Source: Martinezella rhizogenes
GTDB lineage: Bacteria; Pseudomonadota; Alphaproteobacteria; Rhizobiales; Rhizobiaceae
Assembly: GCF_027460065.1 (NCBI RefSeq)
Contig: NZ_JAPYZZ010000008.1
Span: forward strand, 62,001 to 126,000
DNA length: 64,000 bases
Direction of reading: 5' to 3'
In this document: positions 48,309 to 57,857 of the stretch, piece by piece
Layout of the letters: every line of letters begins with the position of its first letter
Numbering within the stretch: position 1 is the stretch's first letter
Notes under the pieces: generated by a model
Databases searched by the model: none
The model's input: the letters and a program-made list of their open reading frames with translations, nothing else
What the model was told of the DNA's origin: nothing
Position numbers and translations under genes: made by a program

Positions 48309-48749
48309 TTACTTCAGGAATTTTTCCGCCACCGTCTCCGGAAGGCGCCTTGGCCGACCATTAGCATTGATAACGGCGATGATCACCTTGGCGGCGACGA
48401 GCAGCGTTTCGCCGCGCCGGATTTCCTGATTGAGCACCATTTTCGCGCCGCCCGCCTTTTCGGTGACGGTGGTGATGGTCAAGACGTCATCCATCCGCGC
48501 AGGGCTTTTGAAATCGATTTCCATGCGGTGAACAACGAAGACCAGACCCTCCTCATCGGCGGTGAGAAGCGCGCTTTGTTCGCAGCCGAGGCAACGCAGG
48601 TAATCGGTGCGGCCGCGCTCGAGAAAATGCAGATAACGCGCATGATAAACGAGACCGGAAAAATCCGTGTCCTCATAATAGACCCGCTGGGTCAGGCGGT
48701 GGCCGTGTTCGATAAGCTCGCCTGAAAGCGAAACCACGAGTTCGCTCAT
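48309..48749 (-). CDS. ybgC: Tol-Pal-associated acyl-CoA thioesterase YbgC
   Basis: 146 aa hotdog-fold thioesterase. The active-site segment is YYEDTDFSGLVYHARYLHFL (catalytic Asp in DTDFSGLVYH), followed by FLERGRTDYLRCLG. It hydrolyses acyl-CoA or acyl-ACP. It sits just upstream of tolQ, as in most Tol-Pal clusters, but here 261 nt separate the two genes. Its ATG overlaps the stop of the 43-codon ORF upstream, so its translation is probably coupled to that ORF. Confidence 0.95.
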   Translation of the reverse strand: MSELVVSLSGELIEHGHRLTQRVYYEDTDFSGLVYHARYLHFLERGRTDYLRCLGCEQSALLTADEEGLVFVVHRMEIDFKSPARMDDVLTITTVTEKAGGAKMVLNQEIRRGETLLVAAKVIIAVINANGRPRRLPETVAEKFLK

Positions 48750-48877
48750 ATTGTCTCCTTGAGAATTTCGGCCGCAGGGGGACGGCCATCGCGAACGATC
48801 AGCGCCGCAACCCGCATGGTGAAAAGCTGCGGTTTCCGGTCCAGCCGGATCATGTGGCGTTCAGGCGCAGAGGTCAT
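48746..48877 (-). CDS. 43-codon ORF between NUDIX and ybgC genes, probable NUDIX N-terminal remnant
   Basis: ATG 48877 overlaps the NUDIX stop (ATGA) and its stop TGA overlaps the ybgC start codon by three bases. The product contains RKPQLFTMRVAALIVRDG. This strongly resembles the opening strand of the neighbouring NUDIX protein, FQMRVAGLAFRDGHVLV, but the catalytic NUDIX box is missing. It may be a leftover of a duplicated NUDIX gene, or a short peptide kept for translational coupling to ybgC. Whether the peptide is stable is unknown. Confidence 0.6.
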   Translation of the reverse strand: MTSAPERHMIRLDRKPQLFTMRVAALIVRDGRPPAAEILKETI

Positions 48878-49398
48878 TTATCGTCCAGATCGCCGTCATG
48901 CCAGACGAGATGTCTTGTGGCCTTCGGCAGGTTCTCTATTTCGTCGGCGATGAAATAGGGCGGAATATCAAGCTCCGTCAATGCCTTCCGGGTTGCCGCG
49001 ACCCAGCGGAACTCAAGCTCATTATCGCCGTCCTGAACGCGGTGGACGATGTCAGAGGGGTGAAATGCGAGTGTGTCCGGCAAATCCATCAGGTAATAAA
49101 AACCGAGTTCGTGCCAGTCCTTGCCTTCATAGTGGAAAAAATTCTCCACTGCCCAGAGTAGCCGCCCGACCTTGGCCTCGACGCCAAGTTCCTCGACCAT
49201 TTCACGCGCCAGCGTCTCGTCGGAACGTTCGCCCATTTCGGCGCGGCCACCCGGAAAGGTCCAGAATTTTTCATGCGTTGCCCGGTGCACCAGCACATGG
49301 CCATCGCGAAACGCCAGCCCTGCAACACGCATCTGGAAGATGCGCTTCGGCTTGAATTTCATGCGGATGCGGGTGTCCTGCTTGCTATCATGCGTCAT
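48874..49398 (-). CDS. NUDIX hydrolase
   Basis: 174 aa from ATG 49398, which overlaps the upstream DinB-like stop (ATGA). The full NUDIX box is seen: GRAEMGERSDETLAREMVEE followed by LGV, i.e. G-x5-E-x7-REUxEExGU. The fold starts with MRVAGLAFRDGHVLVHR. Substrate unknown; a nucleoside diphosphate derivative is expected. It is the second gene of a chain of four overlapping genes (dinB-like, NUDIX, 43-codon ORF, ybgC). Confidence 0.92.
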   Translation of the reverse strand: MTHDSKQDTRIRMKFKPKRIFQMRVAGLAFRDGHVLVHRATHEKFWTFPGGRAEMGERSDETLAREMVEELGVEAKVGRLLWAVENFFHYEGKDWHELGFYYLMDLPDTLAFHPSDIVHRVQDGDNELEFRWVAATRKALTELDIPPYFIADEIENLPKATRHLVWHDGDLDDK

Positions 49399-49976
49399 GG
49401 TACTGGCCTGCGGGCTGGAAACATCAAATCGTTTTCCGTCCACCCTAACGCATCCATGTCGTCTTTTCTCGCTTTTGCATCATCTCCCACAATGAATTCA
49501 TCCAGCTGCGGCGGCTTAACAGGTGTTCCCGACAACATCGCATGCGCTTGCCCGCGATGGTGCGTCTGATGCTGGAAGAGATGGGAGAGGACATCGTCGC
49601 AGCGATCCTGCTGAATACGCGTGCCACGATGGATATCAACAATCTCAGCAAGACCGTCTTCATCGAGCCCATCGACAAAGTCGATCAACACCTCATCAAG
49701 CACCACCTGAGCCTCGTGCAGCTCCGCCATGGTAGCAAAGGGCTCTTCTTCGGCAAACGCGGCATAGCCAAGCGTGCCGCCCTTGAGGGCGTCGATATAG
49801 AACCGGTCAACGGTGTAGATATGATTGAGTGTCGCTCTCAGCGTCGGGAAAAAACTGACGCGGTGTGCGATGAAATCATCCTGCGAAAGCTGAAGACAGG
49901 CCTGATGCAGCCTGAAATTAGCCAGCCGGTTATTGCGAGCGAGTTTGCTGAAAACCCGCAACGGATCGTAAGGCAT
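49395..49976 (-). CDS. DinB-family protein
   Basis: 193 aa four-helix-bundle protein. Metal-site histidines are apparent in TLRATLNHIYTVDRFYIDAL and SHLFQHQTHHRGQAHAML, the usual three-His pattern of DinB/YfiT-like proteins. It starts PYDPLRVFSKLARNNRLANF. The family includes thiol-dependent S-transferases and damage-inducible proteins; the substrate is not predictable here. Its stop overlaps the NUDIX start. Confidence 0.9.
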   Translation of the reverse strand: MPYDPLRVFSKLARNNRLANFRLHQACLQLSQDDFIAHRVSFFPTLRATLNHIYTVDRFYIDALKGGTLGYAAFAEEEPFATMAELHEAQVVLDEVLIDFVDGLDEDGLAEIVDIHRGTRIQQDRCDDVLSHLFQHQTHHRGQAHAMLSGTPVKPPQLDEFIVGDDAKARKDDMDALGWTENDLMFPARRPVP

Positions 49977-50014
49977 GGGCTACCCCTTTCAGCGACGCCA
50001 GATAAGGGCGCCTC

Positions 50015-50233
50015 TCAATCGGTGTGTTCAAGCTCGGATTTGCTTTTCAGAACCTTCGCACCATCGTCCTGCTCGATCAGATAGGCGGGTTCTTCCTTGC
50101 TTGCCTTGCGTTTTATCTTGGAACCGGAAATCGTTTTCTCGACATCTTCCGTGAAGGTCTCGATGATTTTTCCCTCCCCGGTTCCATTACCCCATTTCCA
50201 GCGAACCTTCGTACCCTTGCGATATGACGACAT
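50015..50233 (-). CDS. HVA1 / DUF2945-family small protein
   Basis: 72 aa from ATG 50233 (GGAG six bases upstream). SYRKGTKVRWKWGNGTGEGK at the start and ending KSKSELEHTD is the pattern of the hypervirulence-associated TUDOR-like DUF2945 family. It is rich in Lys and Glu, with no signal peptide. The function is unknown; the family name comes from a fungal protein and says nothing about virulence here. It lies 51 nt from the ruvB start region, on the same strand as ruvB. Confidence 0.85.
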   Translation of the reverse strand: MSSYRKGTKVRWKWGNGTGEGKIIETFTEDVEKTISGSKIKRKASKEEPAYLIEQDDGAKVLKSKSELEHTD

Positions 50234-50284
50234 GGTCATCTCCATTTCAAAGACGATCAAAGCCGGCAAGTCTGCTTTGTTCCC

Positions 50285-51325
50285 TCAATCATCGTCCAGC
50301 GTGAGCCGGAACTGCGCCGCCTCGAGATCCTTCGGCGGTTGCATGCCGAGATGTTTCCAGGCTGTCGCGGTGAGGATACGCCCGCGCGGCGTGCGCTGGA
50401 TGAAGCCCTGCTGGATCATATAGGGTTCGATGATGTCCTCGATGGCATCACGCGGCTCCGAAAGACCGGCGGCGATGGTTTCGATGCCGACGGGACCACC
50501 GCCGAAATTGACGGCGATCATGGTGAGATACCGCATATCCAGCTGGTCGAGGCCCATATTGTCGACCAAAAGCCGCGTCAAAGCCTCGTCGGCGATCTCG
50601 CGCGTGACGGCTTGCGCCCGTGCCACTTCGGCGAAATCCCGCACCCGGCGCAGAAGCCGCCCGGCAATGCGTGGCGTGCCGCGCGCGCGCCTCGCTACCT
50701 CGCGTGCGCCCTCATCCGTCATGTTGAGGCCCATGAGCCGCGCGCCGCGCCGTACGATCAGTTCAAGCTCATCGACGGTGTAGAACGAAAGGCGGACGGG
50801 GATGCCGAAGCGGTCGCGCAGCGGCGTGGTCAGCAGGCCGAGACGGGTGGTGGCAGCCACAAGCGTGAATTTGGAGAGATCGATCTTCACCGAACGCGCC
50901 GCCGGTCCCTCGCCGATGATCAGATCGAGCTGGAAATCCTCCATGGCCGGATAGAGGATCTCCTCCACCGCCGGGTTGAGCCGGTGGATTTCGTCAATGA
51001 AGAGCACGTCGCGCTCCTCGAGATTGGTGAGGAGGGCTGCGAGATCGCCCGCTTTGGCAATCACCGGCCCGGAGGTGGACTTGAAATTGACGCCAAGTTC
51101 CTTGGCCATGATCTGCGCCAGCGTCGTCTTGCCAAGGCCGGGCGGGCCGACGAACAGCACGTGATCCAGCGCCTCGCCGCGGTTCTTGGCCGCCTCGATG
51201 AAGACTTTGAGATTGGCGCGGGCTTCCGCCTGGCCGGTAAAATCATCCAGCGATTGCGGGCGCAGCGTGGTGTCGATGTCCTCACCGCGCTTTTCCGGAG
51301 TAATCAATCTGTCCGCATCGCTCAT
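50285..51325 (-). CDS. ruvB: Holliday junction branch-migration ATPase RuvB
   Basis: 346 aa. Walker [21 protein letters not shown], Walker [12 protein letters not shown], sensor [19 protein letters not shown], and a C-terminal winged helix ending in [17 protein letters not shown]. It drives branch migration with RuvA. It lies 128 nt after ruvA on the same strand. The ruvC-ruvA-ruvB order on the - strand is the usual ruvCAB arrangement. Confidence 0.98.
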   Translation of the reverse strand: MSDADRLITPEKRGEDIDTTLRPQSLDDFTGQAEARANLKVFIEAAKNRGEALDHVLFVGPPGLGKTTLAQIMAKELGVNFKSTSGPVIAKAGDLAALLTNLEERDVLFIDEIHRLNPAVEEILYPAMEDFQLDLIIGEGPAARSVKIDLSKFTLVAATTRLGLLTTPLRDRFGIPVRLSFYTVDELELIVRRGARLMGLNMTDEGAREVARRARGTPRIAGRLLRRVRDFAEVARAQAVTREIADEALTRLLVDNMGLDQLDMRYLTMIAVNFGGGPVGIETIAAGLSEPRDAIEDIIEPYMIQQGFIQRTPRGRILTATAWKHLGMQPPKDLEAAQFRLTLDDD

Positions 51326-51453
51326 TCAGGGCATTCCATTGTTCTGGTCGAATTCATCAGGTGACCGCAGCCGCTATATCATGACTATCGCGACAACGCG
51401 CCTCACGAAATTCAGCATATGTATGGGCTCAACGTCCGATTGGCAGGCCGCCT

Positions 51454-52071
51454 TTACCGCGAAAGCTCCTTCAGCCCAAGCCGGATGAGCTTTGCGCTAT
51501 CGCCGCCTTCCCCGCCGTTCTTCAAAGCGGCGGCAACTGCATTGGCGGCCTGGTCGCGCGAATAGCCGAGATTGGTAAGCGCTGAGACGGCATCCGCAAC
51601 CGGCGCGGAGGCGACACCCTCCCCAAGTTCCTGCTTGAGCCCGATGGAGGCGGACGCGTCTCCTGCAAAGGCTGGCGCTTTGTTGCGCAACTCGGTCACG
51701 AGGCGAACGGCCACCTTGGGCCCAACACCCGGCGCGCGTGAGATCATGGTTTTGTCTTGCAGCGCTATCGCATTGGCAAGCTCTGAAGGCGACAGCGTGG
51801 AAAGAACGGCGAGCGCCACTTTCGAACCTACGCCCTGCACGCTCTGCAGCAGGTTGAACCATTCCCGCTCCAGCGCCGAGACAAAGCCGAACAGCTTCAA
51901 CTGGTCCTCACGCACATAGGTTTCGATGAACAGCACGACCGCCTCCCCGACAGAGCCGATTTTCGACAAGGTGCGCGCCGAACAATGGGCGACGTAACAG
52001 ACGCCATGCACATCCACCAGCACGTAATCCGCGCCGATTTCCTCGATGCTGCCTTTGAGTTTTCCGATCAT
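51454..52071 (-). CDS. ruvA: Holliday junction DNA-binding protein RuvA
   Basis: 205 aa. N-terminal OB fold [20 protein letters not shown], paired helix-hairpin-helix motifs ([38 protein letters not shown]), and domain III ([19 protein letters not shown]) that contacts RuvB. Starts 27 nt after the ruvC stop. Confidence 0.97.
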   Translation of the reverse strand: MIGKLKGSIEEIGADYVLVDVHGVCYVAHCSARTLSKIGSVGEAVVLFIETYVREDQLKLFGFVSALEREWFNLLQSVQGVGSKVALAVLSTLSPSELANAIALQDKTMISRAPGVGPKVAVRLVTELRNKAPAFAGDASASIGLKQELGEGVASAPVADAVSALTNLGYSRDQAANAVAAALKNGGEGGDSAKLIRLGLKELSR

Positions 52072-52098
52072 GATGCCGCCCGCTCACTAAAAATGAAA

Positions 52099-52611
52099 TT
52101 AACCAGCCGCCAGGAGCCGCCGCATCCTGTCACCGCCGCGATTATGGGCGTGGCAGATGGCGATGGCGAGCGCGTCCGCCGCATCGTTACCCTTGAATTC
52201 CGCCTTCGGCATCAGGATTTTCAGCATCATGTGAATTTGCTGCTTTTCGCCGTGCCCGACGCCGATGACGGCCTTTTTGACCGCATTCGGCGCATATTCG
52301 AAAACCGGCAATCCCGCCCTTGCCGGAACCAGCATGGCAATGCCGCGCGCCTGTCCGAGTTTCAGCGTGGCGACAGCATCCTTGTTCACGAAGGTCTGCT
52401 CCACGGCCGCTTCATCGGGCTGATGGCTGTGCACGATCTCCGCCAGCCCGTCATGCAGCTGGCAAAGCCGGGAGGCGAGGTCCATATCGCCATCCGACGT
52501 CACCGTGCCGGAGGCGACAAACCGCAGGCTGTTGCCTAGGGTGTCGATGACACCCCAGCCGGTGCGCCGCAATCCCGGATCGATGCCGATGATTCGAATC
52601 GTCTTTTGCAT
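52099..52611 (-). CDS. ruvC: Holliday junction resolvase RuvC
   Basis: 170 aa. The acidic active site is visible: Asp in [16 protein letters not shown], Glu in [11 protein letters not shown], and two Asp in [18 protein letters not shown]. It cuts crossed strands at junctions processed by RuvAB. First gene of the ruvCAB unit, divergent from the chemoreceptor gene. Confidence 0.98.
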   Translation of the reverse strand: MQKTIRIIGIDPGLRRTGWGVIDTLGNSLRFVASGTVTSDGDMDLASRLCQLHDGLAEIVHSHQPDEAAVEQTFVNKDAVATLKLGQARGIAMLVPARAGLPVFEYAPNAVKKAVIGVGHGEKQQIHMMLKILMPKAEFKGNDAADALAIAICHAHNRGGDRMRRLLAAG

Positions 52612-52858
52612 GAGCTACCTTATCTTTCCGGCTGCGACCCTGCCAGCGATAAGTGAACAAAACGACAACATTCATCAAATTTGCAGTGCAGCATTTACTT
52701 CTGTTTAAACCGCGTACCGCATTTTTCCCCACAAAATAAAAAATGGGGAGCTGCGGACATGATGATCCGCAGCACAATAGTTTCGCCATATCAGCCGTCC
52801 GATGGCGCCATTCATGCATGGCGTGGGAACTGATCCGGCATTGGGGGCTGCATCGGCC

Positions 52859-55168
52859 ATGCTGAACCGTTTTCATTCCATATCCACCAAAGTACTCGTC
52901 ATTTTCCTGGCGCTGATGGCGATCTCGACCGGGGCTCTCACGCTTCTCGGTTATCAGAGCAGCAGCGGCGTTCTCGAGGAACAGGCGTCGAAATCCATGG
53001 AGAGCATTCTCGTCTTCCGCGGCGACATGCTCCAGGAGCGTCTTGAGCAGCTGAAGACGCAGGCGGATTCCATTGCCAAGATCGAATCCCTGCAGATGGC
53101 GGTCGTCTCCATGCGCAGCGGCTGGACCACGGTGCAGAAGAACTCCGGTGACGCGAAGGCGGAATTGCAACGCGTCTTCATCAAGGAAAACCCCTTCGGT
53201 GACAGGGAAAAACTTATCAAGCCGGAAAGCCCCAGCGGCTTTTATTATTCCACCCATGAAAAGACCCAGACGGATATGGCCGGTTATCTCAAGGGAACGC
53301 CGTTCAGCGACGTGCTCTTCATCGATCCCGCCGGTGCGGTCTATTATTCCTATCTGAAAGGACCGGCTTTCGGAGAAACCATAACCTCTGGCGCCTGGAC
53401 GGAAAGCGGCCTTGGCGCAGCCTTCGCGCGTGGCGCTGCGAATGCTGAAAAAGCGGTCAATGATGTGGCGCAGACCAGCTTCTCCGGGCTGCGGATCGAT
53501 GCTGCGACAAAGGAGGCCGGGATTTATTTCGGCGTTCCGGTGGTCAAGTTTGGCGCGTTCAAGGGCATCGTTCTCTTCCGCGTCAAGGAAGACGTTTTCG
53601 GCCAGATACTTACGAAAGGCATTGCATCCGGCAGTTCGGAGCAATCAGCCATTATCGCGGCTGACGGCAAGGTTCTCGGCGTGGACGGCGAAAAGCTCGT
53701 CAGCCTCGACCCGGCCATTTACGGTTTCCATGGCGAAGCCCTGAACGCGACGGGCATGACCATTGCCAGGATCAACCGCGCGGATGGCGAAGCCAATGCC
53801 TATGCCCGCCCCTTTTCCTTCGCCGGTGAGAAATATCTCGCGGTGGAAAGCATGCTGCGCAGCGAGTTGAACGCAGGCTCCGTCTCGATCGCCGGCACGC
53901 TTGCCGTAATCGGCCTTTGTGTTCTTGCCGCCATGTGTGCAGCGACAGCATTTTTTGCACGGCGCCTGTTCGCCCCGCTGGAAAAACTTGCCGGACTGAC
54001 CGGCGAAGTGGCCGCGGGCCGTCTTGATGCCGAAATCGGCAATCAGGACCGGAAAGACGAGATCGGGCGGATGGCGCGTGCGCTCGGCAGTTTCCGTGAA
54101 AAACTCATCCTGCAGCGGGAAATGGAAGAAACAGCATCGCGTACACGCGAGGAAGCCGAAACGGCGCGGCGCGCGCATCTTGCCGAGCGCGAAGCCGAGG
54201 CCGGCACGCTGCAGATGGTCGTGCAGTCTCTGGATACGGGGCTCGACCGACTGGCGAGCGGCAATCTCGCCTATCGCATAAAGACCGTTTTCCCCGATGA
54301 TCTCGAAAGCCTCCGCCAGAACTTCAACACCGCACTTGCCCGGCTCAGCGAGACCATGGAAGCGATTGGCGGCAACTCCGCCGCCGTTCGTGGCGGCTCC
54401 GAGGAAATGCGGGTGGGGGCCGACCAGCTGGCGGAACGCACCGAGCGGCAGGCGGCTTCCATCACCGAAACGGCGAGCGCCATCAAGGCGATTACCGAGG
54501 CCGTCCGTGACCAGATCGAGCGCGCCGAACAGGCAACCCGGATCGCGCGCGACGCCAGCACGCAAGCAACTGAATCCAGCCGCGTCATGGAGCAGACCAT
54601 CGCCGCCATGGAGGCGATCCAGACCTCCTCGCGCCAGATCAACCAGATCATCGGTGTCATCGATGAAATCGCCTTCCAAACCAACCTTCTCGCCTTGAAT
54701 GCGGGTGTCGAAGCCGCACGCGCTGGCGATGCCGGCAGGGGTTTTGCCGTCGTGGCACAGGAAGTGCGCGAACTGGCTCAACGTTCGGCCGCAGCCGCAA
54801 AGGAAATTACCAGCCTTTTGAAACGCTCCACCGACGAGGTTTCCACCGGCGTGGTCCTGGTGGAAAAGGCCGGCGCTTCCCTGACCGGCATCGGCAAACA
54901 TGTGCAGACCATCAGCGCGCGTATCGAGGAGATCATGGAATCCACCCGCGAGGAAGCGCATACGCTCTCGGAAATCAACAGCACCGTCACCAGCCTCGAT
55001 ACCATGACCCAACAGAATGCTGCCATGGTGGAAGAAACGACGGCGGCCATTCACAATCTCGCGTCGGAAGCAGGTGAAATGGATGGCAGGCTCGGAGAGT
55101 TCGTGCTGGCTTCGGAGAACGAAGCAATGCAGCATCGCGAGAACAGGCAATTGCGGCGGGCGGGCTGA
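52859..55168 (+). CDS. Methyl-accepting chemotaxis protein
   Basis: 769 aa from ATG 52859, which opens directly into the first helix; starts at 52802 and 52814 are possible but add a non-hydrophobic head. TM1 (LVIFLALMAISTGALTLLGY, about 13-32), a periplasmic ligand domain of about 300 residues, TM2 (VSIAGTLAVIGLCVLAAM, about 342-360), HAMP (about 365-420), a second linker/HAMP-like stretch, and a signalling domain with hairpin tip DEIAFQTNLLALNAGVEAAR near residue 600. It ends in RRAG without the NWETF-type tether. The ligand is unknown. Monocistronic, ended by a terminator. Confidence 0.95.
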   Translation: MLNRFHSISTKVLVIFLALMAISTGALTLLGYQSSSGVLEEQASKSMESILVFRGDMLQERLEQLKTQADSIAKIESLQMAVVSMRSGWTTVQKNSGDAKAELQRVFIKENPFGDREKLIKPESPSGFYYSTHEKTQTDMAGYLKGTPFSDVLFIDPAGAVYYSYLKGPAFGETITSGAWTESGLGAAFARGAANAEKAVNDVAQTSFSGLRIDAATKEAGIYFGVPVVKFGAFKGIVLFRVKEDVFGQILTKGIASGSSEQSAIIAADGKVLGVDGEKLVSLDPAIYGFHGEALNATGMTIARINRADGEANAYARPFSFAGEKYLAVESMLRSELNAGSVSIAGTLAVIGLCVLAAMCAATAFFARRLFAPLEKLAGLTGEVAAGRLDAEIGNQDRKDEIGRMARALGSFREKLILQREMEETASRTREEAETARRAHLAEREAEAGTLQMVVQSLDTGLDRLASGNLAYRIKTVFPDDLESLRQNFNTALARLSETMEAIGGNSAAVRGGSEEMRVGADQLAERTERQAASITETASAIKAITEAVRDQIERAEQATRIARDASTQATESSRVMEQTIAAMEAIQTSSRQINQIIGVIDEIAFQTNLLALNAGVEAARAGDAGRGFAVVAQEVRELAQRSAAAAKEITSLLKRSTDEVSTGVVLVEKAGASLTGIGKHVQTISARIEEIMESTREEAHTLSEINSTVTSLDTMTQQNAAMVEETTAAIHNLASEAGEMDGRLGEFVLASENEAMQHRENRQLRRAG

Positions 55169-55190
55169 GGTTGCCGGCTGACGAAAGGTA

Positions 55191-55219
55191 GGGGCCTCTC
55201 CGGAGGCCCCAATTTTTTT
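55191..55219 (+). terminator. Rho-independent terminator of the chemoreceptor gene
   Basis: GGGGCCTC-TCCG-GAGGCCCC, then AA and seven T, 22 nt past the stop. Confidence 0.9.
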
Positions 55220-55312
55220 GAACCATCCATCAATTCTATGCGACTTCTCTGGTAAATCGGGACACGCGCCTTACATCGGCAGCAAAGATTTGAATTTCTG
55301 CAGGAGCGTCCG

Positions 55313-56314
55313 ATGATCCCCTTTTCCATTCTCGACCTTTCGCCGATCGGCGAAGGCGAGAGCGTCAGCGCGGCGCTCGAAAATTCCCGCCGCATGGCCA
55401 TCAAGGCCGAAGAACACGGTTATAACCGCATCTGGCTGGCGGAACATCACGGCATGCCCGGCATCGCAAGTGCTGCGACCTCCCTCGTCATCGCCCATGT
55501 GGGTGCCGCCACCAAACATATCCGTGTCGGTTCCGGCGGCATCATGCTGCCCAACCACTCTCCGCTCGTCATTGCCGAACAGTTCGGAACACTTGCTGCA
55601 CTTCTGCCTGGTCGTGTCGATCTCGGTCTCGGCCGTGCGCCGGGAACAGATATGCGCACGGCGCGAGCCCTGCGCCGCAACCTGGATGCCGGCGCGGAAA
55701 ATTTCCCGCACGATATCGTCGAACTCCAGCGTTACCTTGGCCCGCCGCAGCAGGATCAGGCGATCCTTGCCGTGCCCGGCATGAATTCCAACGTGCCGCT
55801 CTTGCTGCTCGGCTCCAGCACCTATAGCGCGCATCTCGCCGCAGCGCTCGGCCTGCCCTATTCCTTCGCCTCGCATTTTGCCCCCGATATGCTGATGGAG
55901 GCCATCCATATCTATCGCGAGCGCTTCCAGCCCTCAGAGGTGCTGGACAAGCCCTATGTGATGGTGGGTGTGATGGGTGTCGGCGCCGATACGGATGAGG
56001 AAGCGCAGCATCTCTTCACCTCGTCACAGCAGCAATTCGTCAATCTGCGCCGCAATGTCCGCACCCCGTTCCCGAAGCCGGTGCACAGTATGGACGATTA
56101 CTGGAACGAAATGGAGCGCTTCTCGGTGGAACACACTTTGCGTTTCGCAGCAGTCGGCTCCCCCGAGACGATCGAGCGCCATCTCGGTGGTTTCCTTGCC
56201 GAAACGCAGGCAGACGAACTGATCGTATCGATGCCGATCCACGACATCGAAAAACGGCTGCGTTCCGTGGAAATTTTCGCCGATGTGCGGAGTTCCATCA
56301 GGAAGGCCGCCTGA
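55313..56314 (+). CDS. LLM-class flavin-dependent monooxygenase (MsnO8-like subgroup)
   Basis: 333 aa luciferase-like TIM barrel. It starts [15 protein letters not shown] and continues with [20 protein letters not shown] and [13 protein letters not shown], the pattern of the bacterial MsnO8/YhbW-type oxidoreductases. FMNH2 or F420 use and substrate cannot be told from sequence. ATG 55313 has AGGAG six bases upstream. It is alone on the + strand and convergent with yebC, sharing a terminator. Confidence 0.92.
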   Translation: MIPFSILDLSPIGEGESVSAALENSRRMAIKAEEHGYNRIWLAEHHGMPGIASAATSLVIAHVGAATKHIRVGSGGIMLPNHSPLVIAEQFGTLAALLPGRVDLGLGRAPGTDMRTARALRRNLDAGAENFPHDIVELQRYLGPPQQDQAILAVPGMNSNVPLLLLGSSTYSAHLAAALGLPYSFASHFAPDMLMEAIHIYRERFQPSEVLDKPYVMVGVMGVGADTDEEAQHLFTSSQQQFVNLRRNVRTPFPKPVHSMDDYWNEMERFSVEHTLRFAAVGSPETIERHLGGFLAETQADELIVSMPIHDIEKRLRSVEIFADVRSSIRKAA

Positions 56315-56316
56315 AT

Positions 56317-56354
56317 AAAAAAGCCCCGGAGCGACGTCGCTGCCGGGGCTTTTC
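56317..56354. terminator. Bidirectional terminator between the LLM oxidoreductase and yebC
   Basis: AAAAAAGCCCCGG, a 14-nt middle that can itself pair (AGCGACGTCGCT), CCGGGGCTTTTC. A- and T-runs on both sides allow termination on both strands of two convergent genes. Confidence 0.85.
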
Positions 56355-56371
56355 TTTGAGAACATAAAACG

Positions 56372-57118
56372 TCAGGCGGAAAGCTTGGCGAGAATTTCTT
56401 CGGAAACCTCGAAGTTGGAATAGACGCTCTGCACGTCGTCATCGTCTTCGAGATTGTCGATGAGCTTCATCAGCGACTGCGCCTTTTCTTCATCCACCGG
56501 CACCGTGTTCTGTGGCTTCCAGATGGCCTTGACGCTTTCGGCTTCGCCAAGCACGCCTTCCAGCGCCTTGGAAACCTCGTTCATCGCTTCGAAACCGCAG
56601 ATGATGGTGTGGCCGTCTTCGGAGGATTCGACATCGTCAGCACCCGCTTCGATGGCCGCTTCCATGACCTTGTCGGCATCGCCCACTTCCGCCTTGTAGG
56701 TGATTTCGCCAACGCGGTCGAAGGAGAAGGAGACCGAGCCGGTTTCACCGAGTGCGCCACCAGCCTTGGTGAAGATGGAGCGTACGTTGGAGGCGGTGCG
56801 GTTGCGGTTGTCGGTCAGGGCCTCGACGACGACGGCGACGCCACCCGGGCCGTAACCCTCGTAACGGACTTCATCGTAGTTTTCACTGTCAGCACCGGAA
56901 GCTTTCTTGATCGCGCGCTCGATATTGTCCTTCGGCATGGACTGAGCCTTGGCGTTCTGGATTGCAAGACGCAGGCGCGCGTTCATGTTCGGGTCGGGCA
57001 TGCCCGCTTTTGCCGCAACGGTGATTTCACGCGCAAGCTTGGAAAACATTTTGGACCGTACGGAGTCCTGCTTGCCCTTGCGGTGCATGATGTTCTTGAA
57101 CTGTGAATGACCAGCCAT
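56372..57118 (-). CDS. yebC: YebC/PmpR (TACO1-like) protein
   Basis: 248 aa. It starts [19 protein letters not shown], with the family hallmark GHSKWxxIxHRK here as [12 protein letters not shown], then [14 protein letters not shown] and [19 protein letters not shown]. The full three-domain length is present. Family members are described as transcription regulators or as ribosome-associated factors that help translate proline stretches. The Q and F in GHSQF are typical of the alphaproteobacterial branch. Monocistronic. Confidence 0.95.
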   Translation of the reverse strand: MAGHSQFKNIMHRKGKQDSVRSKMFSKLAREITVAAKAGMPDPNMNARLRLAIQNAKAQSMPKDNIERAIKKASGADSENYDEVRYEGYGPGGVAVVVEALTDNRNRTASNVRSIFTKAGGALGETGSVSFSFDRVGEITYKAEVGDADKVMEAAIEAGADDVESSEDGHTIICGFEAMNEVSKALEGVLGEAESVKAIWKPQNTVPVDEEKAQSLMKLIDNLEDDDDVQSVYSNFEVSEEILAKLSA

Positions 57119-57317
57119 GGAAAACCTGATTGTCTTAATTTGGAGATTGCGGGCCTTATAAGTGCGATACGCCCGCCGTTCAACCCCGCAAGCGCTTTCT
57201 CTTCCGTGAACAATAGAAGGAACTGATTTATCCGCTTCTCGTTTTGCTCATGAACGCGGCACATGAGGGTATGGATTTCTCTCCGTCGCAGCAAAACAGA
57301 CCGGAAGGAGAAAACAT

Positions 57318-57821
57318 ATGGTCAGCCTGACTGAAGCAAGAGAAGCCCCGGCCCGCCAGCTCTGGGACGAGATCAATTCCGTCCATGCCGGCATGCTCGG
57401 TTTGGAAGGCCTGCACAACCACATGCAGCCCATGGCGCCTCATGCTGACCCGAAAACCAACACCATCTGGTTTTTCTCCAAAAAAGACACCGATCTCGTA
57501 AAATCCCTGAAGTCAGGCTCGCGTGCGCATTTCTGCCTCGTTGGCAAGGACCATGATTATCACGCCTGCCTCTCCGGCATTCTGGAAGCGCGTGATGACA
57601 GGGCGAAGATCGACGAATACTGGAATTCAGTCACCGCCGCCTGGTACGAGCATGGCAAGAGCGACCCACAGCTGACGATGCTGGCGCTTCATGTCGATGA
57701 TGCCGATATCTGGGCCTCAACGGACAGCACGCTGAAATTCGGCTGGGAAATCGCCAAGGCCAACATGTCCGAAGACAAGACGCCTGATGTCGGCGTCCGC
57801 CAGCACCTCACCTTCGCCTGA
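57318..57821 (+). CDS. FMN-binding split-barrel (general stress / pyridoxamine-phosphate-oxidase-like) protein
   Basis: 167 aa. The segment TNTIWFFSKKDTDLVKSLKS and RAHFCLVGKDHDYHACLSG form the split barrel, and WYEHGKSDPQLTMLALHVDD belongs to the general-stress-protein-26 subgroup. It is unlikely to be a true pyridoxamine phosphate oxidase. A strong AAGGAG lies about seven bases before ATG 57318. Single gene. Confidence 0.9.
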   Translation: MVSLTEAREAPARQLWDEINSVHAGMLGLEGLHNHMQPMAPHADPKTNTIWFFSKKDTDLVKSLKSGSRAHFCLVGKDHDYHACLSGILEARDDRAKIDEYWNSVTAAWYEHGKSDPQLTMLALHVDDADIWASTDSTLKFGWEIAKANMSEDKTPDVGVRQHLTFA

Positions 57822-57857
57822 TCGCCAGCTCCCCCGCCCTTCCTCACCTGCCGCCAG

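Noticed and set aside
53645..55150. 501-codon - strand ORF opposite the chemoreceptor
   Set aside because: The chemoreceptor has all expected domains; the antisense frame is a shadow.
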